From: RBC074 sp964470555
GTDB taxonomy: Bacteria; Acidobacteriota; Blastocatellia; RBC074
Direction: 5' to 3'
Assembly (NCBI GenBank): GCA_964470555.1
Contig: CAYYDG010000035.1
Coordinates: forward strand, 14,451-78,450
DNA: 64,000 nt
Shown here: in pieces, positions 52,408 through 61,021 of the stretch
Numbering within the stretch: position 1 is the first letter of the stretch
Layout of the letters: the number at the start of each line of letters is the position of its first letter
Notes under the pieces: model-generated
Told to the model about the DNA's origin: nothing
The model's database searches: none
Seen by the model: only the letters and a program-made list of their open reading frames with translations
Translations under genes and position numbers: made by a program

Positions 52408-52511
52408 AATACTTGCCCTCTTATCGCGGCATTGCGAGCAGGTTGGAGTTGCAACGTCAGCGCGGAACGTATTGTACGTCGCACACTCAACAGCGTCTAA
52501 CCGATAGCAGT

Positions 52512-55220
52512 CTACTCTTCGCCGAACGCCGCCCGCACCAAACCCGCGCCGCGATCCCGCGTGTATTCCTGAGCCACTTCGGCCAGCAGCGCCTCGACCT
52601 GATCCTGCGTGTAGTTCAATTCTTCAGCCATAGTCGTCAGCCAGCCCGCCGCAACTCGTGCATCCTTGTGGCCGATGGTTTGGAGAAGGCCAAAGCTTAA
52701 AGCAATCAGCCGTACGGCTTGGGGCAGCTTTCCTTGCCGATAGGCCCCAACCCCAAGTTGGATAAATGTCGTTGCTTCGCTCGCGTGGTCGCCGATTTGC
52801 TGAAATGTGGTCAGAGCGCGCTGGAAGAGGTCACGCGCCGCCGGGTAGTTGCCTTCGTTCAGGTCAATCGTGGCGAGTTGATGCAAGGTGGCGGCTTCCC
52901 CGGCGCGGTCACCGATTTGCTGACGTGTGGTCAGAGCGCGCTGGAATAATTCTCGCGCCGCCGAGTAGTTGCCTTGTTTCAAATCAAGGCTGGCGAACTG
53001 ATGTAAGGTGGAGGCTTCGCCCGCGTGGTCGCCGATTTGTTGATGGATGGCCAAGGCTAGCTGTAAGAGCTCTCGCGCTGCCGGGTAGTTGTCTTCGTAC
53101 CTGTCAATCGTGGCAAGGCTATTCAAAGTGGCGGCTTCGCCCGCGCGGTCACCGATTTGCTGACGTGTGGTNNNNNNNNNNNNNNNNNNNNNNNNNNNNN
53201 NNNNNNNNNNNNNNNNNNNNNNNNNNNNNNNNNNNNNNNNNNNNNNNNNNNNNNNNNNNNNNNNNNNNNNNGTGGCGGCTTCGCCCGCGCGGTCACCGAT
53301 TTGCTGACGTGTGGTCAGAGTGCGCTGGAAGAGTTCCCGCGCCGCTGAGTAGTTGCTTACTTCCAACTCAATCAAGGCGAGTTCATTCAAGGTGTTAGCT
53401 TCGCCTGCGTGGTCGCTGATTTGCTGACTGATGGTCAGGGCTAGCTGGTAAAGTTCCCGCGCCGCCTGATAGTTGCTTTCTCTCGATTCAATCAAGGCGA
53501 GATTATGCAAGGTGGCGGCTTCGCCTGTGCGGTTGCCAGTTTGCCAAAAGATTGCTAATGAGCGATGAAAATTCTCTCTAGCTGCCGAGTAATTGCCAGA
53601 TTCAGATAGTACAAAACCAAAATAAAAAAGAGCATCAGCTTGTTCGGCAATTGACCTTGATTGGCAAGCCATTTGATACGCTGCCTCGAAAACGCCTAGC
53701 GTTTCCTCAAAAGGATAAGCTAGCAGCATCTGTCTACCCGCTGCCATCAACAGTTGAGTGGCTTGTCGGCATCTGTCTTTATCCCAATCGTCTTTGTTGA
53801 TCGCCATCAGCAGCAACGCCTGCTGGCGAAGCGCGGCGCGGCTGGTGGCGTAATCAGCCGTACGCTGGTGATTTCTGGCGGCAGTTTCATCGCCGCCAGC
53901 CTTGAACAATCGAGCCAGTGTGCGAGCGATCAGCCGTTCATCCGGCGCGTACAAAGCTGTGAGCGTGTGCGCCAGCGTCAAACTCAATTGCTTTTGTTCG
54001 GCGGCAGTCAGGGAATAACGGCTTTGCATTGCGTGCCAGTGTAGGTCGGAAACAAAGCTGTAGCGCCAGAATGTGCGCGTGCCGGTTTGTTCGTCGTCAA
54101 TCGTGACACTGTCGTCTTCGTGCAAGATGCCGTCGGCGCGTTCTGTGCTGGCGACCAAATGATCGTCGAAGAAGTCAATCAGGTCGTCGCGCTCCCTGCC
54201 AGTTACTTGGGCGACGGCTTCGGCTGTGAAGCGGCGGCCTTCGAGCGCGGCGCAAGCGAGCAGCGTTCGCGTCTGCTCCAGCTTGCGCGGGTCGTCGTCG
54301 CCGAGCAGTTTTTTCAAGCGGTCGTCTAGCAGATGCTTGACCAGATTCAACGACGGCGCGCGGTTGGCCGCCCATTGCCAGCGAGCGGCTTCGTCCGAAT
54401 ACGTCACTACACCGCGCTCCTGGCAGTCGTGCCAAAGCTGAATGACCCAACCGGGATAGCCGCCGGTTGCGTCGTGGAGGTATTGTGCCAAGCCCGGCGC
54501 AGCCGAGCCAATCCAGGCGGCGATGTCTTCGCGGTTGAGCGGCGGCAGATGCCACCAATCCGCCAGTCCGCGCTTTTTCAGATGGCGCGCGATGTAAAGC
54601 AGGTTCGATTCATCTTCTTCGTGTTCTCCCAACTCCGCCTGACCTTCCAGCGCCAGGAAGAAAAGCAATGGCAGGTCGGCGTTCATTTCGGCGGCGAATT
54701 CCAGCAACAGATTGGCCCAACCACTTCCTTCTGCCGCGTCCAGATCGTCCAGCAGATAAACGACCGGCTGAACTTTCGCGGTAAATCGCAAAAGTCGTTT
54801 GAGCATTTCCGGCGAATGCTCTGCCTGCTTGATGATTTCATCCGCAACTTCCCACGTCGCCGCGCCAGCCTGAATGAGTTGCCCTATGAACTGGGCTACA
54901 CCCGGAATCAATGAAACGCTTGAGCCAATGGCAGCGGCGATTTTCTTGAGCGGCAGTTTTGAAACTGGGTTGAAGCTCCATGGAGTGTAAATGCCATTTT
55001 TGAACTTGCCAGCAATCACCTTTGGGCGCGGCTTGGCTTGCCGCAGCGATTCTGCAATGGCTTGCAGCGTGTCGCTTCGTCCGCTCCCCGGTGCGCCTGA
55101 AAGGAAGATAAGCTGGCCGCGCTTTTTGCTGGCGACGGTTTGATACAGATTGACAGCTTGCTGCACTTGAGCCGGGCGATCTCGCAAATCTGTGCCGAAT
55201 GTCTCTGCGCGAAAACTCAT
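52512..55220 (-). CDS. AAA/STAND-like ATPase with C-terminal TPR repeats (contains assembly gap)
   Basis: About 902 residues as assembled, but 53172-53271 is a run of 100 N inside the TPR array, so the true length is unknown. N-terminal ATPase: Walker A is GAPGSGRSD (42-50), with Arg in place of the invariant Lys; Walker B VVYLLDDLDAAEG. A helical middle follows, then at least eight TPR units of 40 residues (pattern YSAARELFQRALTTRQQIGD, RAGEAATLHQLATIDLNEGN), encoded by 120-bp near-identical DNA repeats. STAND-like ATPase/TPR proteins act as signal-transduction or defence switches. The changed Walker lysine questions ATP hydrolysis. Cytosolic. Confidence 0.85.
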   Translation of the reverse strand: MSFRAETFGTDLRDRPAQVQQAVNLYQTVASKKRGQLIFLSGAPGSGRSDTLQAIAESLRQAKPRPKVIAGKFKNGIYTPWSFNPVSKLPLKKIAAAIGSSVSLIPGVAQFIGQLIQAGAATWEVADEIIKQAEHSPEMLKRLLRFTAKVQPVVYLLDDLDAAEGSGWANLLLEFAAEMNADLPLLFFLALEGQAELGEHEEDESNLLYIARHLKKRGLADWWHLPPLNREDIAAWIGSAAPGLAQYLHDATGGYPGWVIQLWHDCQERGVVTYSDEAARWQWAANRAPSLNLVKHLLDDRLKKLLGDDDPRKLEQTRTLLACAALEGRRFTAEAVAQVTGRERDDLIDFFDDHLVASTERADGILHEDDSVTIDDEQTGTRTFWRYSFVSDLHWHAMQSRYSLTAAEQKQLSLTLAHTLTALYAPDERLIARTLARLFKAGGDETAARNHQRTADYATSRAALRQQALLLMAINKDDWDKDRCRQATQLLMAAGRQMLLAYPFEETLGVFEAAYQMACQSRSIAEQADALFYFGFVLSESGNYSAARENFHRSLAIFWQTGNRTGEAATLHNLALIESRESNYQAARELYQLALTISQQISDHAGEANTLNELALIELEVSNYSAARELFQRTLTTRQQIGDRAGEAAXXXXXXXXXXXXXXXXXXXXXXXXXXXXXXXXXXTTRQQIGDRAGEAATLNSLATIDRYEDNYPAARELLQLALAIHQQIGDHAGEASTLHQFASLDLKQGNYSAARELFQRALTTRQQIGDRAGEAATLHQLATIDLNEGNYPAARDLFQRALTTFQQIGDHASEATTFIQLGVGAYRQGKLPQAVRLIALSFGLLQTIGHKDARVAAGWLTTMAEELNYTQDQVEALLAEVAQEYTRDRGAGLVRAAFGEE
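53172..53271. other. Assembly gap (100 N)
   Basis: Exactly 100 N, the conventional placeholder length, flanked on both sides by the same 120-bp TPR-coding repeat. The number of missing repeats cannot be judged. Confidence 0.97.
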
Positions 55221-55259
55221 GGCGATTGAAGTTAAAAAGTTGATCGTTGGCAGTTGGCG

Positions 55260-56759
55260 TTACTGCCGTTTGCGTTTGTGGACGGTTAAATACACCCCGC
55301 GCCAGGTTTCTTCAAATTGTTCTCGTTGGGCGGCGAACTCCGGCCAGTTCCAGGGATTGAGGACAAAAGTATGGTTGAAGGTGATGACGACCGAGGCTTG
55401 ATTCAGTTGTTGCCGAATGCGTTCGTATTCTAGCGGCGATTGTTGATCGGGTGAAAGGAAAAAGCTGACGGGCGAATCCACGTTGGGATAAAGCGATTCG
55501 GCGCAGCCGTTGTTGAAATAAAAAATTCGCTGTTCGCCAGCCAACGCGCGCGCGTGATTCCATTCGTCGCGCTGGTCGGGAAACGCCCACAAGCCAGCGG
55601 ATTTCGGGCTGCGCTGCATCCAGTACCAAGCGTTGACGGTAATCTGGTAGCGCTCGATGTTGCCTGCCAACGCAATCGCAATCATGACGACGATCAATAC
55701 CGGTCGAATTCGAAATGTCTTTAAGCTCAAGACCGTCCCAGCCACCAGCAACGACGAGTAATACGTCCACGAACCTGGCCAGCCGAAAAACGTGAACAGG
55801 AAAACGAAATGGCAAACGGCGACGATGGCAACGGTTTCGTGTTTGTCACTGGGAGCATTCCACAATCGCAACAAGGCAAGTACACCAAAGACGGCAAGCA
55901 GCACTGTGCAAACAATCCAGAATCCGGCGGGAGTCGTCACATAGTATTTGGCGAATTGTGCCGCGCCACCGAGCTTGGGCAACCAGAACGTTTTTCCATT
56001 CCCGAAAAATCCAAAGCCGAGCGCCTTGTAACTTTGTGCACCGTTGATGGGAATCAACGCGCTGGCGGTGGGCGTCAAGCCGAAGTAGGCCGATGAGATC
56101 GTCAAACAAGCGGTTCCGGCAAGAATCGCCGGGCGCAGAGCCAGTAAGAACGACGTCCAGTTTTGGCGCTGACGAATAAACTGCACAACCATCAGCGTGA
56201 GAATCAGAAAACCGAGGACGTACGCCATTGACGGTTTGACGAACAAACACACGGTTGCCAATGCCAAGGCTCTGGCTCTGCGGCCTGAAGACAAATCGGC
56301 AATGGTGTGAACGATCAGCGCCGCTTCCAGCGGATGCGTCAGGTGAACGTAAACCGGAATAATTGCGTGCGGGATGGCGGCAATCAAAAAGACTGTAATC
56401 CGCCAGCCGAACTGTTTGGCCAACCGCCACAACCCAATCAGTACAACGGCTTCGGCCAGAAACATAAAACCGATGTATGCGGCGGGCGTTCGACCTGCGA
56501 GTGCGAAAAAGATTCGCCCCAAAATCAACGGCAGCAAGCTGTACGGGTAGCCAAAATCAATCGTTGGCCTGAAGCCTTCGGCAATCAGTTTATCCGTGCG
56601 AAGTGTGACTCCGGGGTCGAAAAACACAAAGTTTGCGAATTCGTAACTTGTCGGAAGCTGGATAAAGAACGTGGCTGCGTGAACCAGCAGCAACAATGCA
56701 AGAATCCAATAGTGTTTTGATTCGGTTGGCTGAGCGGTTGATGGTGGCGGATTGTTCAT
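55260..56759 (-). CDS. Multi-pass membrane glycosyltransferase-like protein
   Basis: 499 residues with about 10-11 transmembrane helices and a C-terminal soluble part of about 120 residues (AFPDQRDEWNHARALAGEQR ...). An early periplasmic loop has the DPGVTLRTDKLIAEGFRPTI, DFGYPYSLLPLILGRIFF segment, which with acidic residue after helix 1 resembles GT-C (GT39/GT87) glycosyl- or mannosyltransferases. I do not recognise a specific family. The gene stands between the TPR-ATPase and DUF1501 genes on the same strand. Confidence 0.65.
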   Translation of the reverse strand: MNNPPPSTAQPTESKHYWILALLLLVHAATFFIQLPTSYEFANFVFFDPGVTLRTDKLIAEGFRPTIDFGYPYSLLPLILGRIFFALAGRTPAAYIGFMFLAEAVVLIGLWRLAKQFGWRITVFLIAAIPHAIIPVYVHLTHPLEAALIVHTIADLSSGRRARALALATVCLFVKPSMAYVLGFLILTLMVVQFIRQRQNWTSFLLALRPAILAGTACLTISSAYFGLTPTASALIPINGAQSYKALGFGFFGNGKTFWLPKLGGAAQFAKYYVTTPAGFWIVCTVLLAVFGVLALLRLWNAPSDKHETVAIVAVCHFVFLFTFFGWPGSWTYYSSLLVAGTVLSLKTFRIRPVLIVVMIAIALAGNIERYQITVNAWYWMQRSPKSAGLWAFPDQRDEWNHARALAGEQRIFYFNNGCAESLYPNVDSPVSFFLSPDQQSPLEYERIRQQLNQASVVITFNHTFVLNPWNWPEFAAQREQFEETWRGVYLTVHKRKRQ

Positions 56760-56783
56760 AGTTACTGCGGTTCAAAATCACTT

Positions 56784-56862
56784 TCCACGAAGTCACACGA
56801 AGGATCACAAAGAGATTCATCGCAATCTTTCTTCTTCGTGTTTTCTTCGTGTGCCTTCGTAG
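56784..56862. repeat. Decayed CACGAAG repeat with inverted arms
   Basis: CCACGAAGTCACACGAAGGA and further units are mirrored by TCTTCGTGTTTTCTTCGTGT and GCCTTCGTAG. Period about 9 bp. It fills the gap between the membrane protein and DUF1501 genes. Confidence 0.7.
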
Positions 56863-56879
56863 AAGGAAAAAGTGTTTCG

Positions 56880-58253
56880 TCAGAAAAGTTCAGAGATAGG
56901 ATTGACGCCGTGGTCAACGACCCTGATTGGCCGTCCCTGCAATCCGGGGAGTTCTGTGTCCAGATCAATCTTCAGCGAACGCATCATCGTTGCGGCGACT
57001 TCGCCGGGAGTGACGGGGCGGTCTTTGGGATACGCGCCGATTTCATCCGAAGAGCCAATGATCTGGCCGCCTTTGACTCCGCCGCCAGCGAACAACATCG
57101 TCCAGCATTGCGGCCAGTGATCGCGTCCGCCCGCCGGATTGATTTTCGGCGTGCGGCCAAATTCTCCTGTGGCGACGACCAGCGTATTTTTCAGCAATCC
57201 GCGCTGATGCAAATCTTCCAGTAACGCGGCATACCCGTTGTCGAACATTGGGCCGACTTCGTCGCGGTAACAGGCAATCGGGCTGAACGGCGCTGAACCG
57301 TGAATGTCCCAGGTGATTTCGTTGAAGACGGTTTCAAATTGATTGATCGTCACAAATCGCACGCCGCGTTCGATCATGCGCCGCGCCATCAAACAGCTCA
57401 TGCCGAATTTGTTGCGGCCATAACGATCTTTGACGGCGTCAGATTCTTTCGACAGATCAAAGGCTTCGCGCATTTTGGCCGACGACATCAACGTGTAGGC
57501 CTGATGAAAATTGTCGTCCAGTAAGCGCGCATCAGGCGAAACTTCAAACTCTTTGACCGTGGCATCCACCAGATCACGAAGCTTGCGACGACGATCCACA
57601 CGCACGGAAGAAATGTATTCCGGCGGCAGCATGTCCGGCACTTTGAAATTCGGCGTCGAAGGATCTGAATTCAACACAAACGGATCGAACTGTTTGCCCA
57701 AAAAGCCTGCCGTCTGACCGTGCGGCAAATTGCCTCCGGTGTTGCCAATCGGGCGGGGAAGCAAAACGTGCGGCGGAGCGTCGCCTCGCGCGCCGCGCAG
57801 TTTCGCGAGCACACAACCGACATGCGGATGTTCCTGACCGGCTTGAAAGAGCTTGCCGGTTTGCATCATCTGATGGCCGGTGTCGTGAACGGCGGCGGCG
57901 GTGTGATACACGCCTCGCACCAGCGCAAATTTGTCGGCGTGCTCGGCCATGTGCGGAAAGATTTCGCTGATTTCGATGCCGGGCACATTGGTTTTGATCG
58001 GCTTGTAGGGGCCGCGAATTTCCGCCGGAGCGTTCGGTTTCATGTCCCAGGTGTCTACCTGACTGGGGCCGCCCAACAACATCAAAAAGATGCAATTCAT
58101 GTCTTGTTCGGTATTGACTGCTCCCTGAGCTTCCAAGGCGAATAAGTCCGGCAAACCCAGCCCCAGAAACGAAAGCGCGCCCGCGTGCAAAAAATCACGC
58201 CGGCGAACGCCGTCGCAGAACTTCACGGTCTTTTCAGCATCGAATCGAAACAT
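56880..58253 (-). CDS. DUF1501 domain-containing protein
   Basis: 457 residues with a Tat-like start (RRRDFLHAGALSFLGLGLP), suggesting folded export. Conserved parts: DMNCIFLMLLGGPSQVDTWD, RGVYHTAAAVHDTGHQMMQT, TLVVATGEFGRTPKINPAGG followed by RDHWPQCW. The GEFGRTP-N-GRDHW motif resembles the alkaline-phosphatase/sulfatase superfamily metal site. DUF1501 genes usually follow DUF1553 genes; here about 5.4 kb of other genes lie between. Likely periplasmic; substrate unknown. Confidence 0.9.
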   Translation of the reverse strand: MFRFDAEKTVKFCDGVRRRDFLHAGALSFLGLGLPDLFALEAQGAVNTEQDMNCIFLMLLGGPSQVDTWDMKPNAPAEIRGPYKPIKTNVPGIEISEIFPHMAEHADKFALVRGVYHTAAAVHDTGHQMMQTGKLFQAGQEHPHVGCVLAKLRGARGDAPPHVLLPRPIGNTGGNLPHGQTAGFLGKQFDPFVLNSDPSTPNFKVPDMLPPEYISSVRVDRRRKLRDLVDATVKEFEVSPDARLLDDNFHQAYTLMSSAKMREAFDLSKESDAVKDRYGRNKFGMSCLMARRMIERGVRFVTINQFETVFNEITWDIHGSAPFSPIACYRDEVGPMFDNGYAALLEDLHQRGLLKNTLVVATGEFGRTPKINPAGGRDHWPQCWTMLFAGGGVKGGQIIGSSDEIGAYPKDRPVTPGEVAATMMRSLKIDLDTELPGLQGRPIRVVDHGVNPISELF

Positions 58254-58483
58254 GGCTTTCCAAAGCCCTCCGAGTTTTTAGTTGATGTGCCGCAAAGATG
58301 CGAATGCAAGCGGCTTCTGGACAGACGATATATCACAAACGGTTGGCCGGGCATATTGAACCGAGTAGATTTCGGCTGGAATTATTAGCCGAGTCGAAGT
58401 ATAAAGTGTCACCCGTTCCAATGGTGCCTATCCTTTTGTGCCCCGTCTCGAAACCTCACAACCTTGTTAGGAGAACAACAAAG

Positions 58484-58786
58484 ATGCAACCCGAGACGCA
58501 CTTTGCCAACTCGTTTGGCGAACAGGCTTCAGGCATTTCCAACAATCAAGCGGCCAAAACCGTGGTGCAATCCATCAAGCCGCAAAAAAAAGCCAGCGCC
58601 CAGGAACGCAAGCTGGATGTAGTTTCCGCTTCGATTGTCGTTGGCGGAACCGCACAATTTGTCACGTTCCTCTTTGGTCTGGTGACGGAATTCATTCCTC
58701 GCATATTCGACAACATCCTGCTCAGCGCCTTCGTGGGGCTGTGCGTGGCTGTCATCGCTTATGCGTTGATGAAGGGAAACGATTAG
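58484..58786 (+). CDS. Small two-helix membrane protein
   Basis: 100 residues from ATG 58484, with AGGAGAACAACAAAG upstream; a longer frame from 58298 has no support. Cytoplasmic basic N-terminus (about 1-47, KTVVQSIKPQKKASAQERKL), then two transmembrane helices (SASIVVGGTAQFVTFLFGLV and ILLSAFVGLCVAVIAYALMK). No known family. It is the only plus-strand gene in this section. The 230 bp before it hold its probable promoter but no box that I can name. Confidence 0.6.
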   Translation: MQPETHFANSFGEQASGISNNQAAKTVVQSIKPQKKASAQERKLDVVSASIVVGGTAQFVTFLFGLVTEFIPRIFDNILLSAFVGLCVAVIAYALMKGND

Positions 58787-58847
58787 CTGGTGGTTGTTTG
58801 TTGGCGGTAGTTGGCAGGCGAAAAAAGATTTGGCCATCTACGACCGG

Positions 58848-60806
58848 TCACACAACCTCAATCGCAACTCGCAGCAATTCCGCAACGCTCCAGGCTTGCG
58901 CCACGCAACCTCGCGCAGCATGCGGCGCGTCGCCATCAAAAATCTCAGAGACCTGGCCCAGGCACGCCGAATTCAGGTGTGGCAGGAATCCGTCCAACCA
59001 GTTGCGGGCAAAGTTGCGCGCCGTTTTGGATTTGTCGTTGGCTTTAAGGTAAGCCGTCAGAAAGGCTCCCATCGGCCAGGGCCAAACCGTGCCTTGATGA
59101 TACGCGCCGTCACGACTGCGAACGTCGCCTTGATAAATGCCGATATAGTTGGGATCGTTGGGCGAAAGTGTTCGCAAACCGACAGGCGTCAGCAATTCGC
59201 GTTCGACGACGGCAACGATCTGTTTGGCGCGTTCGCTGTCCAACATGGAGTGCGCCAGGCTGACTGCAAAAATCTGATTCGGGCGAATCGAAGCGTCGCG
59301 CGTTTCTCCATTCACCACGTCGTATAAACAGCCAGCAGCTTCATTCCAGAATTGACGATTGAAACTTTCCTTCGCGCGTTCGGCCATTGAACCGAATCGT
59401 TCGGCGTTTTCGGCTTCGCCGAACTTCGCCGCCAACTCCGCCATCACTTTCAGCGCGTTGAACCACAGCGCTTGAATTTCCACAGGCTTGCCAATGCGCG
59501 GCGTCACCACCCAATCGCCTACTTTCGCGTCCATCCAGGTCAACTGAACGCCGTGTTCTCCGGCAAACAGCAATCCGTCTTCGTCAACATGAATGTTGTA
59601 GCGCGTGCCGCGTTCGTGCCAGGCGATGATGTCTTTGAGGATTTCGTACAGACTGGTGCGGACGAAATCGTGGTCGTTGGTGTGAGCCAGCAGCGCCCGC
59701 ACGGCTTCGAAATACCACAGCGTCGCGTCCACCGTGTTGTATTCGGGGGCTTCGCCTGCGTCGGGAAAGCGATTCGGCAACATTCCGCGATCAACGTGTT
59801 TGGCGAATTCCAGCAGGATGCTTTTGGCAATGTCGTAACGCCCAGTCGTCAGAGTCAAACCCGGCAAGGCGATCATCGTGTCGCGTCCCCAATCGGCGAA
59901 CCAATGATACCCAGCGATGATTGTTTTCTGGTTGCCACGAGCAACGATGAATTGATCGGCGGCCAACGCCAGCGTTTGAATCAATTCATCGCGTTTGACG
60001 CCTTTCAGCAGTTTCTTGCGGCGATTGAGTTCGGCTTTGCATAGCTGGTCGGCGTCGGCGGCTTGTCGGCGTTCGGTGGAAGCGATGACGGTTGCCGCGG
60101 CGGTTTTGCCCAGATCGAATTTCAGCGCAAACGGATTGAACAGGTCTTCGCGGAAATCCAAACCGCGTTCGCGTTCGGCCTGAAATTCAAAATTGCGATA
60201 CCAGTAACCGGTCGCAGTCAGTTCGTCGGCATTGTGCGCGAAGTGAAGTTCAGGCAAATCGGCATAAGGGTGAATCGTCGCCAGGCCATCTTGCGATTCA
60301 ATGTGATTGCTGAACACTGAGTTTTCGTGTGCGGCGCTGTGGTAATCGCGAAAGGCAACGAGCGGGTGGAGTTCCAGACGACAATCTTTAACAGTTCGGC
60401 TTTTCTTGCGGCGCGTGTACCTGACGACGACGGTGTTTTCGCCGTGAATCATAAACACGGATTTTTCCAACGTGACGCCCGCGACTTCGTACACGAAAAC
60501 AGGAAAAGGATCGAGCCGAAATTCTTTCAGGTAACGATGGCCTTCGGGGTGAACAGCGCCGGGATATTGGTTGGCGGAGAGATCGAAACGCTGGCCGTTG
60601 ACGACCAGCGTTTCTTCCAGCTTCGACAGCAACAGCATTCGTCCGATGGGCGGATTGGTCGCGGCCATCAGCAATCCGTGATAACGGCGCGTGTTCAAAC
60701 CGATGATCGTCGAAGAGGCGAATCCGCCCAGTCCATTGGTTTCCAGCCATTCGCGTTCGATTGCTTCGGCCAGATTGCCGCAGATGTTTTCGTTGAAATG
60801 AATCAT
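58848..60806 (-). CDS. Glycogen debranching enzyme (amylo-alpha-1,6-glucosidase)
   Basis: 652 residues, the length of the archaeal/bacterial GDE type. The N-terminal beta domain starts with EREWLETNGLGGFASSTIIG and NTRRYHGLLMAATNPPIGRM; the GH133-like alpha/alpha barrel has AGYHWFADWGRDTMIALPGL, with the WGRDT signature, GEAPEYNTVDATLWYFEAVR and QGTVWPWPMGAFL. It removes alpha-1,6 branches from glycogen in the cytosol. GGAGG precedes the ATG. The zwf and gnd genes lie upstream on the same strand, so the cluster routes glycogen glucose to the pentose phosphate pathway. Confidence 0.93.
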   Translation of the reverse strand: MIHFNENICGNLAEAIEREWLETNGLGGFASSTIIGLNTRRYHGLLMAATNPPIGRMLLLSKLEETLVVNGQRFDLSANQYPGAVHPEGHRYLKEFRLDPFPVFVYEVAGVTLEKSVFMIHGENTVVVRYTRRKKSRTVKDCRLELHPLVAFRDYHSAAHENSVFSNHIESQDGLATIHPYADLPELHFAHNADELTATGYWYRNFEFQAERERGLDFREDLFNPFALKFDLGKTAAATVIASTERRQAADADQLCKAELNRRKKLLKGVKRDELIQTLALAADQFIVARGNQKTIIAGYHWFADWGRDTMIALPGLTLTTGRYDIAKSILLEFAKHVDRGMLPNRFPDAGEAPEYNTVDATLWYFEAVRALLAHTNDHDFVRTSLYEILKDIIAWHERGTRYNIHVDEDGLLFAGEHGVQLTWMDAKVGDWVVTPRIGKPVEIQALWFNALKVMAELAAKFGEAENAERFGSMAERAKESFNRQFWNEAAGCLYDVVNGETRDASIRPNQIFAVSLAHSMLDSERAKQIVAVVERELLTPVGLRTLSPNDPNYIGIYQGDVRSRDGAYHQGTVWPWPMGAFLTAYLKANDKSKTARNFARNWLDGFLPHLNSACLGQVSEIFDGDAPHAARGCVAQAWSVAELLRVAIEVV

Positions 60807-60883
60807 GAATTCCTCCGAAAACAGTAATCCACAAATGGCTGCGAGTTATTCCTGCGACTCAATCTAAATCAAAGCAGGAAAAT

Positions 60884-61012
60884 TTAGACAGGATAAGCAG
60901 GATTTTCTTCAGGATTTACAGGAGAAATTGATAGTTTGATTACTGTTGTCCTGTATCATTCTGTCAATCCTGAAACAAATCATGTCAATCCTGTTTTGAA
61001 AACCTGTCTCAT
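60884..61012. repeat. Decayed CAGGATT repeat with inverted arms
   Basis: TTTAGACAGGATAAGCAGGA and further CAGGATT units, spacer, then GTCCTGTATCATTCTGTCAA, TCAATCCTG units and AACCTGTCTC. It fills the 215-bp gap between the debranching enzyme start and the zwf stop. Confidence 0.7.
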
Positions 61013-61021
61013 CGGTTTCGC

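Noticed and set aside
52700..53560. Regularly spaced 120-bp repeats that could look like a CRISPR or tandem array
   Set aside because: They encode TPR units in frame in the minus-strand ATPase gene; no spacer/repeat structure.
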